Positions 49,337-59,233 of a stretch of 64,000 bases of DNA are shown here, one piece after another. Position 1 is the stretch's first letter; each line of letters opens with the position of its first letter. Under the pieces are notes generated by a model. The model had not been told where the DNA came from and did no database searches. It saw nothing but the letters and a program-made list of their open reading frames with translations. The translations under genes were made by a program, and so were the position numbers. Location: positions 47,455 to 111,454 of the forward strand of contig NZ_QQBJ01000024.1 of assembly GCF_003347205.1 (NCBI RefSeq). The letters are read 5' to 3'. This DNA comes from Mycolicibacterium moriokaense (lineage in GTDB: Bacteria; Actinomycetota; Actinomycetes; Mycobacteriales; Mycobacteriaceae).

Positions 49337-52311
49337 GGGCGCGCGGTCGGCTTCTCACCGGGCAACCCGCGGGCAAGCACCTGTGCGGTGTGCAGGGGAG
49401 TGCGGCCGTCGGCGAGATGGCGAATCTGGGTGCGGCAGCTGAAGCCGTCGGCCACCACCAGTGTTTGGCTGTCGGCCGCGCGGACCGCAGGCATCAGCTT
49501 GTCCTCGGCACACGCGACGGACACGTCGTAGTGACCGCGCTCGAAGCCGAAATTGCCTGCCAGCCCGCAGCATCCCGCGTCCAGCACGTCGGCGTCGACC
49601 CCGGCCGCCGCCAGGGTTGCGGCGTCATCGGACATCCCCATGATGGCGTGCTGGTGGCAGTGCGGCTGAACGATCGCCGACGCCTCAACCGTCGGCGCCG
49701 TCCACCCGTCGGTGTCGCCCTGCAGGGCCTCACCCAGCGTCCTTGTCAACTCCGCCAGCCGGTGCGCGTCTTCGTCGCCGTGCAGCAGTTCGGTCAGATC
49801 CGATCTGAACACCGCGGCGCAGCTCGGCTCCAGCACCACCACGGGGATGCCGTCCCTGATCGCGGGGCGTAGGACGTCGATGGCGCGGCGGGCGACCCGC
49901 TTCGCCATGTCGAGTTGGCCGGTCGAGATCCAGGTCAGGCCGCAGCACACGGTCTTGCGCGGAACGTCCACCTCGAAACCCGCGGCCTCCAGCACCTGCA
50001 CCGCGTCGCGCGCGATGTCTGCGTCGAAGTTGTTGGTGAAGGTGTCCGGCCACAGCACCACCTTCCGGCCAGCTCCCGCAGATGCGGTGTGCCGCTGGTG
50101 GAACCACTTCGTGAAGCGTTGCGATGCGAACCGGGGTATCTCGCGGTGCGGGTCTATTCCGCCGAGGGCTTTCAGCATCGACGTGATGCCTCGGGCGTTG
50201 GCCATCGCGTTGACCGTGCGCGGGACGGCTGAGGCGAACCGGGCCGCCAGGGGCAGCCAGCCCATCGAGTAGTGCGCCATCGGCCGCAGTCGATGCCTGT
50301 AGTGGTGTGACAGGAATTCGGCTTTGTACGTGGCCATGTCGACGTTGACGGGACAGTCGGTCTTGCAGCCCTTGCACGCCAGGCACAGATCGAGTGCGTC
50401 TCGAACGTCGGTGGAGCGCCAGCCGTCGGTGATGACGTCGCCCTCCAGCATCTCGAAGAGCAACCGGGCGCGTCCGCGCGTCGAGTGCTCCTCTTCGCCG
50501 GTGGCGCGGTAACTGGGGCACATCACCCCGGACTCGTGCCCGCGACACTTGCCGACGCCGACGCACCGGTTGGCCGCCACGCTGAATCGGTGATCGTCTT
50601 GCGGGTAGGCGAAGTGGGTCTGCGGTTCCGCCGGGCGGTAGTCGGTGCCCCAGCGAAGGTCGGAGTCGAGCGGGCGGGGGTTGACGACCTTGCCCGGGTT
50701 CATCCGGTTGCCCGGGTCGAAGAGGTGCTTGACCTTGTCGAAGGCGGTGACGACGCGGTCACCGAACATGATCGGCAGCAGTTCGCCGCGGGCCTGGCCG
50801 TCGCCGTGCTCACCGGACAGCGAGCCGCCGTAGTCGGTGACGAGATGCGCTGCGGCCTCGGCGAATCGCCGATAGGTCTCTATGCCAGAAGCAGTCTTGA
50901 GATCGAAGGGGATGCGGGTGTGCACGCAGCCGTGGCCGAAGTGCCCGTACAGCGACGCACCGCGGTAGTCGAACCGCTCGAGCAGCTTGCGGAAGTCGCG
51001 CAGATAGTCGCCGAGGCGATCAGGCGGAACCGCGGCATCCTCCCACCCCGCGTGGGTGTCCGGGCCGTTCGGCGGATGCGCGGTTGCCGCCAGTCCGCCC
51101 TCGCGCGCCGCCCAGACCTGCTTTTGATGGTCGGCGTCGGTGATCACCTTGGCGTGCGGCGTGGCGTCGCCGAGATGGCTGACCATCTCTTTCGCCCGCT
51201 CGGCCGCGGCGTCCTTGTCGGCGCCGTTGAACTGCACCATCAACCACGAATTCCCTTGCGGCAGTTGCGCCAGTGCCTCTTGCGCGACGTGTTCGCTGTG
51301 CTCCAGAGCCGCCAGCCGGTGATCGATGCCCTCCAGTGCGGCGGGCTCGTGTTCCAGGATCGCCGGCACCGCGTCGGCCGCTTCGCTGACGTCGTCGAAA
51401 CCGAGCAGTGCCAACACCGTCGCCTTGGGCCGACGCACGAGGGAGACCTTTGCCTGCAACACGGTCACCAACGTGCTTTCACTACCCACCAGCGCGCGTC
51501 CCACGTCGAAGTTGTTCTCCGGCAACAGTGAATCGAGGTTGTAACCCGATACCCGGCGCGGAATGTCCGGGTAGCGCTTGCGGATGTCGTCGCCGTACTC
51601 GTCGCGAATCCTGCCCAGCACCTGATAGATCTCGGCGCGCCGCCCGCCGGCCGCCACGATGCGCTGGAACTCCTCGTCGGAGGTGGGGCCGACCCACATG
51701 CGCAGCCCGTCGTAGGTGAGCACCTCCAGCTCGATCACCGAGTCGGCCATCTTGCCGTACGCCTGCGCGGTGGACCCGCACGAGTTGTTGCCGATCATGC
51801 CGCCGATCGTGCAGGTGACGTGGGTGGCCGGCTTCGGCCCGACCATCCAGCCGCTGTCGGCAATCCGGTCGTTGAGCTGGTCCAACACGATGCCCGGCTC
51901 GACGACGGCGACGCCGGCATCGGAGTCCAGGGACACCAGCCTGTTGCAGTGCTTCGTCCAGTCCAGCACTACCGCGGTGTTGCAGCATTCGCCCGCGAGG
52001 CTGGTGCCGCCGCCGCGGGACAGCACGGGTACGTCATGGCGGCGGCAGACCTCCACGGCCGCCGCAGCGTCGTCGGGGGTGCGCGGAGTGACCACGCCGA
52101 TCGGCACTTGGCGGTAGTTCGACGCATCGGTGGAATACACGGCGCGGATACCGGGATCGAACCGCACCTCGCCGTCGACGGCATCGCGGAGGTCGTTGCG
52201 CAACCGTTCCCATGACTCTGTGGAGGCCGACCCGGCCGATCCCAAGAATGTCGCCGTCACTTCTGCGTTGCTCCCGTTCCAACCGTTTCGCCTGACTTCG
52301 CGGGGGTACAC
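49333..52311 (-). CDS. GlcD/GlcF fusion: FAD-linked dehydrogenase with iron-sulfur CCG domains
   Basis: This 992-residue fusion oxidises a 2-hydroxy acid and passes electrons to an acceptor. Residues 40-560 are the FAD_binding_4/FAD-oxidase part (LSRGGGTSLAGECCN, CTIGGMIGNNSCGS, GSLSGEHGDGQARGEL). Residues 590-680 contain two Fe-S motifs, CVGVGKCRGHESGVMCP and CLACKGCKTDCPV. Residues 740-990 hold two CCG domains (CCGLTW, CCGLAGNFG). It is like glycolate/D-lactate/D-2-hydroxyglutarate dehydrogenases. The start is taken at GTG 52311, behind a GATAGG -10-like element; a start at about 52260 is possible. It is coupled to the enolase-superfamily gene. Confidence 0.88.
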   Translation of the reverse strand: MYPREVRRNGWNGSNAEVTATFLGSAGSASTESWERLRNDLRDAVDGEVRFDPGIRAVYSTDASNYRQVPIGVVTPRTPDDAAAAVEVCRRHDVPVLSRGGGTSLAGECCNTAVVLDWTKHCNRLVSLDSDAGVAVVEPGIVLDQLNDRIADSGWMVGPKPATHVTCTIGGMIGNNSCGSTAQAYGKMADSVIELEVLTYDGLRMWVGPTSDEEFQRIVAAGGRRAEIYQVLGRIRDEYGDDIRKRYPDIPRRVSGYNLDSLLPENNFDVGRALVGSESTLVTVLQAKVSLVRRPKATVLALLGFDDVSEAADAVPAILEHEPAALEGIDHRLAALEHSEHVAQEALAQLPQGNSWLMVQFNGADKDAAAERAKEMVSHLGDATPHAKVITDADHQKQVWAAREGGLAATAHPPNGPDTHAGWEDAAVPPDRLGDYLRDFRKLLERFDYRGASLYGHFGHGCVHTRIPFDLKTASGIETYRRFAEAAAHLVTDYGGSLSGEHGDGQARGELLPIMFGDRVVTAFDKVKHLFDPGNRMNPGKVVNPRPLDSDLRWGTDYRPAEPQTHFAYPQDDHRFSVAANRCVGVGKCRGHESGVMCPSYRATGEEEHSTRGRARLLFEMLEGDVITDGWRSTDVRDALDLCLACKGCKTDCPVNVDMATYKAEFLSHHYRHRLRPMAHYSMGWLPLAARFASAVPRTVNAMANARGITSMLKALGGIDPHREIPRFASQRFTKWFHQRHTASAGAGRKVVLWPDTFTNNFDADIARDAVQVLEAAGFEVDVPRKTVCCGLTWISTGQLDMAKRVARRAIDVLRPAIRDGIPVVVLEPSCAAVFRSDLTELLHGDEDAHRLAELTRTLGEALQGDTDGWTAPTVEASAIVQPHCHQHAIMGMSDDAATLAAAGVDADVLDAGCCGLAGNFGFERGHYDVSVACAEDKLMPAVRAADSQTLVVADGFSCRTQIRHLADGRTPLHTAQVLARGLPGEKPTARP

Positions 52312-52375
52312 GGACGCCTATCGCGTTAAACGCCTTGCGTGCTGAGAAAATCCGCAAAATCTCAAAGGAGAAGAT

Positions 52376-54169
52376 ATGGCCAAGGATGTCGCCGACTATC
52401 TACTCGAGCGGTTGAGGCAGTGGAATGTCCGCCACGTATTCGCCTATCCCGGCGACGGAATCAACGGAATCGTCGCGGCATTCGGGCGTGCCGACAACAA
52501 GCCGCAATTCGTGCAGGCCCGCCACGAGGAGATGGCGGCCTTCCAGGCGACGGGTTATGCCAAGTTCAGCGGCGAGGTCGGCATCTGCATGGCGACCTCG
52601 GGCCCCGGCGCCATCCATCTGCTCAACGGCCTGTACGACGCCAAGCTGGATCATGTTCCGGTGGTGGCCATCGTCGGCCAGACGGCGCGCAGCGCCATGG
52701 GCGGCAGTTACCAGCAGGAGGTCGACCTACAGAGCCTCTACAAGGACGTCGCCAGCGACTATCTGGTGGAGGTGAACGTCGCCAGCCAGTTGCCCAACGC
52801 GCTGGACCGGGCGATCCGCACCGCGCTCACCCGGCGTGCGCCGACAGCGTTGGTGATCCCCTCCGACCTGCAGGAGGAGCCGTACTCGCCGCCCGAGCAC
52901 GAATTCAAACAGGTGCCGTCCAGCGATCCGAACTACGCCTACCCGGTCCTGCTTCCGCAGGAGGCCGAAGTGAAGCGGGCGGCCGAGATTCTCAATGCGG
53001 GCTCCAAGGTCGCGATTCTGGTCGGCCAGGGTGCGCGGGCGGCTGCCGCCGAGGTGCAGCAGGTTGCCGAGCTGACCGGGGCCGGTGTGGCAAAAGCGTT
53101 GCTGGGCAAGGACGTATTGTCCGACGAGTTGCCCTATGTGACCGGAGCGATCGGACTACTGGGGACCCGGCCGAGCTATGAGTTGATGCGCGACTGCGAC
53201 ACGCTGCTGATCGTCGGATCGAACTTCCCCTACACGCAGTTCCTGCCCGACTTCGGCCAGGCCCGCGCAGTGCAGATCGACATCGACGGCAGCCTGATCG
53301 GGATGCGCTATCCGACCGAGGTCAACATCATCGCCGACGCCTCGGCCACCCTGAAATCGCTGACACCGCTACTGGACCGCAAGGGCGACCGGTCCTGGCG
53401 CGAGACCGTCGAGAAGAACGTCGAGCGCTGGTGGGACACCGTTTCGCGGCAGAGCATGCTGTCGGCCAAACCGGTCAACCCGATGCGGGTCGCATGGGAG
53501 TTGTCGCAACGACTGCCCGCCAACGCCGTCATCTCCGCGGACTCCGGATCCTCGACCAACTGGTATGCCCGGTGCCTGCGCTTCCGCGAGGGCGTGCGAG
53601 GTTCCCTGTCGGGCACCTTGGCGACCATGGGTCCGGGTGTGCCGTACGCCATCGGCGCGAAGTTCGCCCACCCCGACCGGCCGGTGATCGCGATGGTCGG
53701 CGACGGTGCCATGCAGATGAGCGGGCTGGCGGAACTGCTGACGATCTCGCGCTACTACCACCAATGGCCCGACAAGCGACTGATCGTCTGCGTGTTCCAC
53801 AACAACGACCTCAACCAGGTCACATGGGAGTTGCGCGCGATGAGCGGGTCACCGAAATTCGAAGAGTCGCAATCGCTTCCGGATATCTCCTATGCGCAGG
53901 TGGCGCAGACGATGGGGCTCAACGCGATTCCGGTGGACAACGAGAACGACATCGGTGCTGCGTGGGATCAGGCGCTGTCCGCCGACCGGCCGACGGTCCT
54001 CGACATCCGGTGCGATCCCGAGGTGCCGCCCATCCCGCCGCACGCGACATTCGAACAGATGAAGGACATGGTGGAAGCGGTGCTCAAGGGAGACGCCAAC
54101 GCCTGGCATCTGATGTATCAGGGCACCAAGACCAAGGCCCAGGAGTTCGTGCCGCGGCGCAGTTCCTAG
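52376..54169 (+). CDS. Thiamine pyrophosphate enzyme, pyruvate oxidase/PoxB-like
   Basis: This 597-residue thiamine diphosphate enzyme has the N-terminal catalytic Glu region ARHEEMAAFQATGYAKFSG, a middle Rossmann-like domain, and the C-terminal ThDP-binding motif GDGAMQMSGLAELLTISRYYH with the NN ending (FHNNDLNQVTWE). It resembles ubiquinone-type pyruvate dehydrogenase (PoxB) and related pyruvate oxidases. The predicted reaction is oxidative decarboxylation of pyruvate to acetate. An AAAGGAGAAG ribosome site lies close upstream. It is divergent from the hydroxy-acid dehydrogenase gene, which could supply its 2-oxo acid. Other ThDP enzymes (acetolactate synthase, phosphonopyruvate decarboxylase) are less likely from the flanking motifs. 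Confidence 0.88.
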   Translation: MAKDVADYLLERLRQWNVRHVFAYPGDGINGIVAAFGRADNKPQFVQARHEEMAAFQATGYAKFSGEVGICMATSGPGAIHLLNGLYDAKLDHVPVVAIVGQTARSAMGGSYQQEVDLQSLYKDVASDYLVEVNVASQLPNALDRAIRTALTRRAPTALVIPSDLQEEPYSPPEHEFKQVPSSDPNYAYPVLLPQEAEVKRAAEILNAGSKVAILVGQGARAAAAEVQQVAELTGAGVAKALLGKDVLSDELPYVTGAIGLLGTRPSYELMRDCDTLLIVGSNFPYTQFLPDFGQARAVQIDIDGSLIGMRYPTEVNIIADASATLKSLTPLLDRKGDRSWRETVEKNVERWWDTVSRQSMLSAKPVNPMRVAWELSQRLPANAVISADSGSSTNWYARCLRFREGVRGSLSGTLATMGPGVPYAIGAKFAHPDRPVIAMVGDGAMQMSGLAELLTISRYYHQWPDKRLIVCVFHNNDLNQVTWELRAMSGSPKFEESQSLPDISYAQVAQTMGLNAIPVDNENDIGAAWDQALSADRPTVLDIRCDPEVPPIPPHATFEQMKDMVEAVLKGDANAWHLMYQGTKTKAQEFVPRRSS

Positions 54170-54179
54170 CGGTCTTCGG

Positions 54180-54683
54180 TCACACGACGTAGTCGTCCAC
54201 GACTGCCGGGACGGGCAACTCGCCGCCTGCGGTGGTGAACGCGGTCAGCGCCCGCACCAGGCCGTGGCGTTCGCTTTGCGGCATCTTCGCCACGATCTGC
54301 GCGATCTGCTCACGGCGGCGGGCGGTGACCGAGTCGACGATCCCGTGCCCGCGCGGGGTGAGACCGACGATCAATTCGCGTCGCGAGTCGGGATGCTGGC
54401 GACGGTCGACCAGGCCTGAGGCCACCAGACGATCCACCATCCGTCCCGTCGTCGACGGTTGGACCCCCAGCAGGCCCGCAAGGGTGGCCAGGTTGACCTG
54501 GCTGCGGGTGCTCAGGATGACCAGCGTGCGGAACTGCGGGATGGTGATGGTCTCGCTCGACGCCGCGATGGACCGCGCGGAAATCGCCACCAGCAACCGT
54601 GACGCGCTCAACAGGGCGTCGGTGATGTCGTCAGGCGCATCACCAGGCACTTCACTCACTCCGAAATTGTCGCTGTCTGACAT
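54180..54683 (-). CDS. MarR-family transcriptional regulator
   Basis: This 167-residue winged-helix regulator has the MarR pattern: a helix bundle, then the recognition region NLATLAGLLGVQPSTTGRMVDRL, then the wing RRQHPDSRRELIVGLTPRG. It is probably a dimer. The start ATG 54683 is preferred over an upstream in-frame TTG. It is divergent from an orphan SigF-type sigma gene. The shared 29-bp intergenic contains a TTGCA-N3-TGCAA palindrome (54698-54710) overlapping the sigma gene's -10 element. It likely represses itself and the sigma factor. The ligand is unknown. Confidence 0.87.
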   Translation of the reverse strand: MSDSDNFGVSEVPGDAPDDITDALLSASRLLVAISARSIAASSETITIPQFRTLVILSTRSQVNLATLAGLLGVQPSTTGRMVDRLVASGLVDRRQHPDSRRELIVGLTPRGHGIVDSVTARRREQIAQIVAKMPQSERHGLVRALTAFTTAGGELPVPAVVDDYVV

Positions 54684-54697
54684 GACAATGACAACTG

Positions 54698-54712
54698 TTG
54701 CATACTGCAATT
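54698..54712 (+). promoter_or_regulatory. MarR operator overlapping the -10 of the sigma factor gene
   Basis: TTGCA-TAC-TGCAA (54698-54710) is a perfect 5-bp dyad. On the plus strand CATACT (54701-54706) lies six bases before the ATG at 54713, so the operator covers the -10 of a leaderless sigma gene. A bound MarR dimer would block this promoter and could also affect its own divergent gene. Confidence 0.6.
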
Positions 54713-55549
54713 ATGACCTCCGTCGCCGCGGACGCGGAACAGCCGGTCGCCACGACCGGTCACGACAGTGAGTACGAAGACGTAGCCGAGATGTTTCGCG
54801 AGCTCGCCGCGCAGCCGGAGGACTCCGTTTCCCGCCGTGACCAGCGCGATCGCATCATCGAGAGGTGTCTGCCGCTGGCCGACCACATCGCGCGGCGATT
54901 TGCCCGCCGCGGTGAGGCGTTCGACGATCTGGTGCAGGTGGCCCGCATCGGGCTGGTCAACGCGGTGAAGCGCTACGACGTCTATTCGGGCCACGCCTTC
55001 CTGTCCTTCGCGGTGCCCACCATCATGGGCGAGGTCCGCCGCTACTTCCGCGACAGCGGGTGGGCGGTCGCCGTGCCGCGTCGGCTCAAGGACCTGCACC
55101 AGCGCATCAACGGTGCGACGGCGGAGTTGGCGCAGCGCACGGGCCGCGCCCCCACGGCGACCGAGTTGTCGCGACATCTCGAGGTCGACCGTTCCGAGGT
55201 GCTCGAGGCGTTGATGGCCGGCGGCAACTACCGGACCGCCTCGATCGACGCGGCGCGCCCGAGTGGGGACGGTGAGGCCCCGACGCTGGCGGAGAGCATC
55301 GGGGAGATCGACGCGGGCCTCGAGCACGTCGAGAACATGGAGTCGCTGCGCCCTTTACTGGCTGCGCTCCCCGACCGGGAGCGGGCGGTCATCGCGATGA
55401 GATTCTTCGAGTCGCTGACCCAGACGCAGATCGCCGCCCGCCTCGACATCTCGCAGATGCAGGTGTCACGCCTGCTTGCGAGGTCGCTGGCAGCGCTGCG
55501 GGACGGCATGACGACGGGTCCGTCGGTCAGCGCGGCACAGCGCTCGTAG
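54713..55549 (+). CDS. RNA polymerase sigma factor, SigB/SigF/SigG subfamily
   Basis: This 278-residue sigma-70 family factor has sigma region 2 (LADHIARRFARRGEAFDDLVQVARIGLVNAVKRYD), region 3 (LHQRINGATAELAQRTGR) and region 4 (LLAALPDRERAVIAMRFFESLTQTQIAARLDISQMQVSRLL), in the SigF order. It recruits RNA polymerase to stress or stationary-phase promoters. The usual partner anti-sigma and anti-anti-sigma genes (RsbW/RsbV type) are absent next to it, so it is an orphan paralogue rather than the canonical sigF. The ATG at 54713 gives a leaderless transcript controlled by the MarR site. It is followed by yjbQ with a 9-bp gap. Confidence 0.9.
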   Translation: MTSVAADAEQPVATTGHDSEYEDVAEMFRELAAQPEDSVSRRDQRDRIIERCLPLADHIARRFARRGEAFDDLVQVARIGLVNAVKRYDVYSGHAFLSFAVPTIMGEVRRYFRDSGWAVAVPRRLKDLHQRINGATAELAQRTGRAPTATELSRHLEVDRSEVLEALMAGGNYRTASIDAARPSGDGEAPTLAESIGEIDAGLEHVENMESLRPLLAALPDRERAVIAMRFFESLTQTQIAARLDISQMQVSRLLARSLAALRDGMTTGPSVSAAQRS

Positions 55550-55552
55550 GCT
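55547..55552 (+). promoter_or_regulatory. -10 of yjbQ containing the sigma gene stop codon
   Basis: TAGGCT begins with the TAG stop of the sigma factor gene (55547-55549) and is followed by six bases before the GTG at 55559. It would give a leaderless yjbQ transcript, independent of the upstream gene. The same stop-in-promoter pattern is seen at 23058-23063 on the other strand. Confidence 0.5.
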
Positions 55553-55558
55553 CGTGGG

Positions 55559-55960
55559 GTGAACACCGACGTGCTCGAAATCGACGCTTCGCGACGACGG
55601 ATCGTGGACCTGACCGATGAGGTGCGCAGCTTCTGCTCGGCACACGGGGACGGCTTGTGCAACGTGTTCGTGCCGCATGCGACCGCCGGGGTGGCGATCA
55701 TCGAGACCGGGGCCGGATCCGACGACGACCTCGTCGACACGCTGGAGAATCTGCTTCCGCGCGACGATCGCTACCGACACGCCCACGGCTCACCGGGGCA
55801 CGGCGCCGATCACGTGCTGCCCGCGTTGGTGGCGCCGTCGGTCACCGTGCCGGTGCAGGCGGGAAAACCGCTGTTGGGAACATGGCAGAGTGTCGTCCTC
55901 GTTGATCTGAACAGAGATAATCCGCGCCGCTCGGTGCGCTTGAGCTTCATAAACGGCTAA
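55559..55960 (+). CDS. YjbQ (UPF0047) family protein, Rv2556c type
   Basis: This 133-residue protein is of the UPF0047/YjbQ family, annotated in some databases as a secondary thiamine-phosphate synthase. The conserved core includes GLCNVFVPHATAGVAIIETG, then the GHGADHVLPALVAPSVTVPVQAGK segment and a C-terminal strand VVLVDLNRDNPRRSVRLSF. Conserved His residues form a putative metal site. The in vivo role is uncertain. In M. tuberculosis the orthologue Rv2556c also precedes alaS (from memory), so the order is conserved. The start is a GTG behind a -10 at 55547. Confidence 0.87.
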   Translation: MNTDVLEIDASRRRIVDLTDEVRSFCSAHGDGLCNVFVPHATAGVAIIETGAGSDDDLVDTLENLLPRDDRYRHAHGSPGHGADHVLPALVAPSVTVPVQAGKPLLGTWQSVVLVDLNRDNPRRSVRLSFING

Positions 55961-56040
55961 GTAAGGGCCGACAAACAAGCCCGGTACTGTAGTGCGGTCG
56001 GGTTGATGGTCGGTGCCGAGAACACAGAGGACGACAAGAC

Positions 56041-58731
56041 GTGCAGACACACGAGATCAGGAAGCGATTCCTCGATCACTTCGTGAGGGCGGGCCACACC
56101 GAGGTGCCCAGCGCCTCGGTGATCCTCGACGACCCCAACCTGCTGTTCGTCAACGCGGGCATGGTGCAGTTCGTGCCGTACTTCCTCGGACAGCGCGCCG
56201 CGCCGTGGGACCGCGCCACCAGCATCCAGAAGTGCATTCGCACCCCCGACATCGACGAGGTCGGGATCACCACCCGGCACAACACGTTCTTCCAGATGGC
56301 GGGGAACTTCTCGTTCGGCGACTACTTCAAGAAGGGCGCCATCGAGCTAGCGTGGTCGCTGCTGACCGATCCCGTCGATCAGGGCGGCTACGGCTTCGAT
56401 CCGGAAAAGCTCTGGGCCACCGTGTATCTCGACGACGACGAGGCCGCCGACCTGTGGCAGGAGGTGACCGCCATACCGGCCGAGCGCATCCAGCGTCGCG
56501 GGATGGCGGACAACTACTGGTCGATGGGCATTCCCGGGCCGTGCGGACCGTCGTCGGAGATCTACTACGACCGCGGTCCGGAGTACGGGGCCGAAGGCGG
56601 GCCGGAGGCCAACGAGGACCGCTACATCGAGATCTGGAATCTCGTCTTCATGCAGAACGAGCGCGGCGAGGGCACCTCGAAGGAGAACTTCGAGATCCTC
56701 GGACCGCTGCCGCGCAAGAACATCGACACCGGCATGGGTGTCGAACGCGTGGCCTGCCTTCTGCAGGGAGTCGACAACGTCTACGAGACGGATCTGCTGC
56801 GTCCGGTGATCGACCTGGTCGCCGGCATTGCGCCCCGCGGATACGGCAAGGGCAACCACGACGACGATGTCCGCTACCGGATCATCGCCGACCACAGCCG
56901 GACAGCGGCGATCATCATCGCCGACGGCGTCAGCCCCGGCAACGACGGCCGCGGCTACGTGTTGCGCCGGCTGCTGCGCCGGGTGATCCGGTCGGCGAAG
57001 CTGCTCGGAATCAGCGAGCCGATCGTCGGCGACATCATGACCACCGTGCGCGACGCGATGGGCCCCTCGTATCCGGAACTGGTGGACGACTTCGACCGGA
57101 TTCACCGCATCGCGGTGGCCGAGGAGACGGCGTTCAACCGCACGCTGGCTTCGGGCTCCCGGTTGTTCGACGACGCCGCCTCCGCGACCAAACGGTCGGG
57201 GAAGTCGGTGATCTCGGGGTCCGACGCGTTCACGCTGCACGACACCTACGGCTTCCCGCTCGAGCTGACCCTGGAGATGGCCGCCGAGGCCGACCTGAGC
57301 GTCGACGAAGAGGGCTTCCGCGGCCTGATGGCCGAACAGCGTCAGCGGGCCAAGGCCGATGCGGCCGCCCGCAAGCAGGCCCACACCGATCTGTCGGCCT
57401 ACCGCGAGTTGGTCGACGAGGGTCCGACCGAGTTCACCGGATTCGACGAACTGTCCACCGAGGCAAGGATTCTCGGCATCTTTGTCGATGGCAAGCGGGT
57501 CCCGGTCGTGGCGCACGACACGCAAAGCGCCGAGCGCGTCGAACTGGTGCTGGACCGGACGCCGTTCTACGCCGAGTCCGGTGGTCAGATCGCCGACGAA
57601 GGCACCATCACCGGGACGGCCGCGTCGGGCACCGCGAAGGCGGCGGTCACCGATGTGCAGAAGATCGCCAAGACGCTGTGGGCGCACCGCATCAACGTGG
57701 AGTCCGGCGAGTTCGTCGAGGGCGACACCATCGTGGCGGCCGTCGACCCGCGGTGGCGCCACGGCGCGACGCAGGGACATTCGGGCACGCACATGGTGCA
57801 TGCGGCGCTGCGACAGGTGCTGGGCCCCAACGCCGTTCAGGCGGGTTCGCTGAATCGTCCGGGCTATCTGCGCTTCGACTTCAACTGGCAGGGCGCGCTG
57901 ACCGAGGATCAGAGCTCACAAATCCAAGAGGTTGCCAACGAGGCCGTCGAGGCGGACTACGAGGTGCACAGCTTCACCACCGAACTCGAGAAGGCCAAGG
58001 CGATGGGCGCGATGGCGCTCTTCGGCGAGGCTTATCCCGAGGAGGTCCGCGTGGTGGAGATCGGCGGACCGTTCTCGCTCGAACTGTGCGGTGGCACGCA
58101 CGTGCACAATTCGGCGCAGATCGGCCCGGTGACGATTCTCGGGGAGTCCTCGATCGGTTCCGGGGTCCGGCGCGTCGAGGCCTATGTCGGGCTGGACTCG
58201 TTCCGGCACCTGGCCAAGGAACGCGCTCTGATGGCGGGGCTGGCGTCGTCGCTGAAGGTCCCCTCCGAAGAGGTTCCGGCCCGGGTGGCGCAACTGGTGG
58301 ATCGACTGAAAACCGCCGAGAAGGAACTCGACCGGATGCGACTCGCCAACGCGCGGGCTGCGGCGGTGAATGCCGCGGCAGGCGCGGAGCAGATCGGTAA
58401 GGTCCGACTCGTGGCTCAGCGGATGTCCGCCGGGACACCGGCCTCAGACCTGCGCAGCCTGGTTGGCGACATCCGCGGCAAGATCGGCTCCGATCCGGCG
58501 GTGATCGCCCTGATCGCCGAAGGGGACAACGACGCCGTGCCGTTCGTGGTGGCCGTCAACCCGGCCGCCCAGGACCTCGGCCTGAAGGCCAACGACCTGG
58601 TCAAGGTGCTCGGCGCCGCGGTCAACGGCCGGGGTGGCGGCAAGGCGGACATGGCACAGGGCTCCGGCAAGGGAGCAGAAGGCATCGACGCGGCGCTGGC
58701 CGCCCTACGCGCGGAGATAGGCCGGAGCTAG
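56041..58731 (+). CDS. alaS: Alanine--tRNA ligase
   Basis: This 896-residue class II aminoacyl-tRNA synthetase charges tRNA with alanine. The aminoacylation domain starts with [22 protein letters not shown] and contains NAGMVQF and [15 protein letters not shown]. The editing domain has the zinc motifs HSGTHMVH and CGGTHVHN, so it can clear mis-charged Ser/Gly. The C-terminal Ala-rich region is DHHA1-like. The length is close to the about 904 residues of the M. tuberculosis enzyme. The start is a GTG at 56041, and AGAGGACGA lies upstream as a weak ribosome site. It leads the operon with ruvX 4 bp downstream. Confidence 0.97.
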   Translation: MQTHEIRKRFLDHFVRAGHTEVPSASVILDDPNLLFVNAGMVQFVPYFLGQRAAPWDRATSIQKCIRTPDIDEVGITTRHNTFFQMAGNFSFGDYFKKGAIELAWSLLTDPVDQGGYGFDPEKLWATVYLDDDEAADLWQEVTAIPAERIQRRGMADNYWSMGIPGPCGPSSEIYYDRGPEYGAEGGPEANEDRYIEIWNLVFMQNERGEGTSKENFEILGPLPRKNIDTGMGVERVACLLQGVDNVYETDLLRPVIDLVAGIAPRGYGKGNHDDDVRYRIIADHSRTAAIIIADGVSPGNDGRGYVLRRLLRRVIRSAKLLGISEPIVGDIMTTVRDAMGPSYPELVDDFDRIHRIAVAEETAFNRTLASGSRLFDDAASATKRSGKSVISGSDAFTLHDTYGFPLELTLEMAAEADLSVDEEGFRGLMAEQRQRAKADAAARKQAHTDLSAYRELVDEGPTEFTGFDELSTEARILGIFVDGKRVPVVAHDTQSAERVELVLDRTPFYAESGGQIADEGTITGTAASGTAKAAVTDVQKIAKTLWAHRINVESGEFVEGDTIVAAVDPRWRHGATQGHSGTHMVHAALRQVLGPNAVQAGSLNRPGYLRFDFNWQGALTEDQSSQIQEVANEAVEADYEVHSFTTELEKAKAMGAMALFGEAYPEEVRVVEIGGPFSLELCGGTHVHNSAQIGPVTILGESSIGSGVRRVEAYVGLDSFRHLAKERALMAGLASSLKVPSEEVPARVAQLVDRLKTAEKELDRMRLANARAAAVNAAAGAEQIGKVRLVAQRMSAGTPASDLRSLVGDIRGKIGSDPAVIALIAEGDNDAVPFVVAVNPAAQDLGLKANDLVKVLGAAVNGRGGGKADMAQGSGKGAEGIDAALAALRAEIGRS

Positions 58732-58735
58732 CCAC

Positions 58736-59233
58736 GTGGCGAACCCAGAACACCGTCTGCCGGATCGGCCCGGGGGCGACGATCCCGGACGGGGCCGTCG
58801 GCTGGGCGTTGACGTCGGAAGCGTCCGCATCGGCGTCGCGGTGAGCGACCCGGACGGCATTCTCGCCACCCCGGTGGAAACTGTTCGCCGAGATCGGACG
58901 GACCGTCACGTGCGACGGCTGACCAAGCTCGTCGACGAACTGGAAGCGGTTGAGGTGGTGGTCGGACTGCCACGTACTCTCGCTGACCGAACCGGTCCGT
59001 CCGCGAAGGACGCCATCGGCCTGGCCGAGGATCTGGCGCGTCGGGTGGCGCCGATCCCGGTGCGGATGGCGGACGAGCGGCTGACCACTGTTACGGCACA
59101 ACGCTCGCTGCGGGACGCCGGTATTCGCGCAAGGGGACAGAAGTCGATGATCGACCAGGCTGCGGCCGTCGGGATACTGCAGAGCTGGCTGGACCAGCGC
59201 CGAGCCACCCTCAACGAGGTCGGTAATGCCTGA
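58736..59233 (+). CDS. ruvX: Putative pre-16S rRNA nuclease / Holliday junction resolvase-like (YqgF/RuvX)
   Basis: This 165-residue RNase H-fold nuclease has the motif [16 protein letters not shown] with the first catalytic Asp, then [14 protein letters not shown] and the C-terminal [14 protein letters not shown] with the last acid. YqgF-family proteins process pre-16S rRNA ends and resemble RuvC. The GTG start at 58736 lies 4 bp after the alaS stop. Its 3' end overlaps mltG by 8 bp. The conserved gene order alaS-ruvX-mltG-aroE supports the assignment (M. tuberculosis Rv2555c-Rv2552c from memory). Confidence 0.92.
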   Translation: MANPEHRLPDRPGGDDPGRGRRLGVDVGSVRIGVAVSDPDGILATPVETVRRDRTDRHVRRLTKLVDELEAVEVVVGLPRTLADRTGPSAKDAIGLAEDLARRVAPIPVRMADERLTTVTAQRSLRDAGIRARGQKSMIDQAAAVGILQSWLDQRRATLNEVGNA

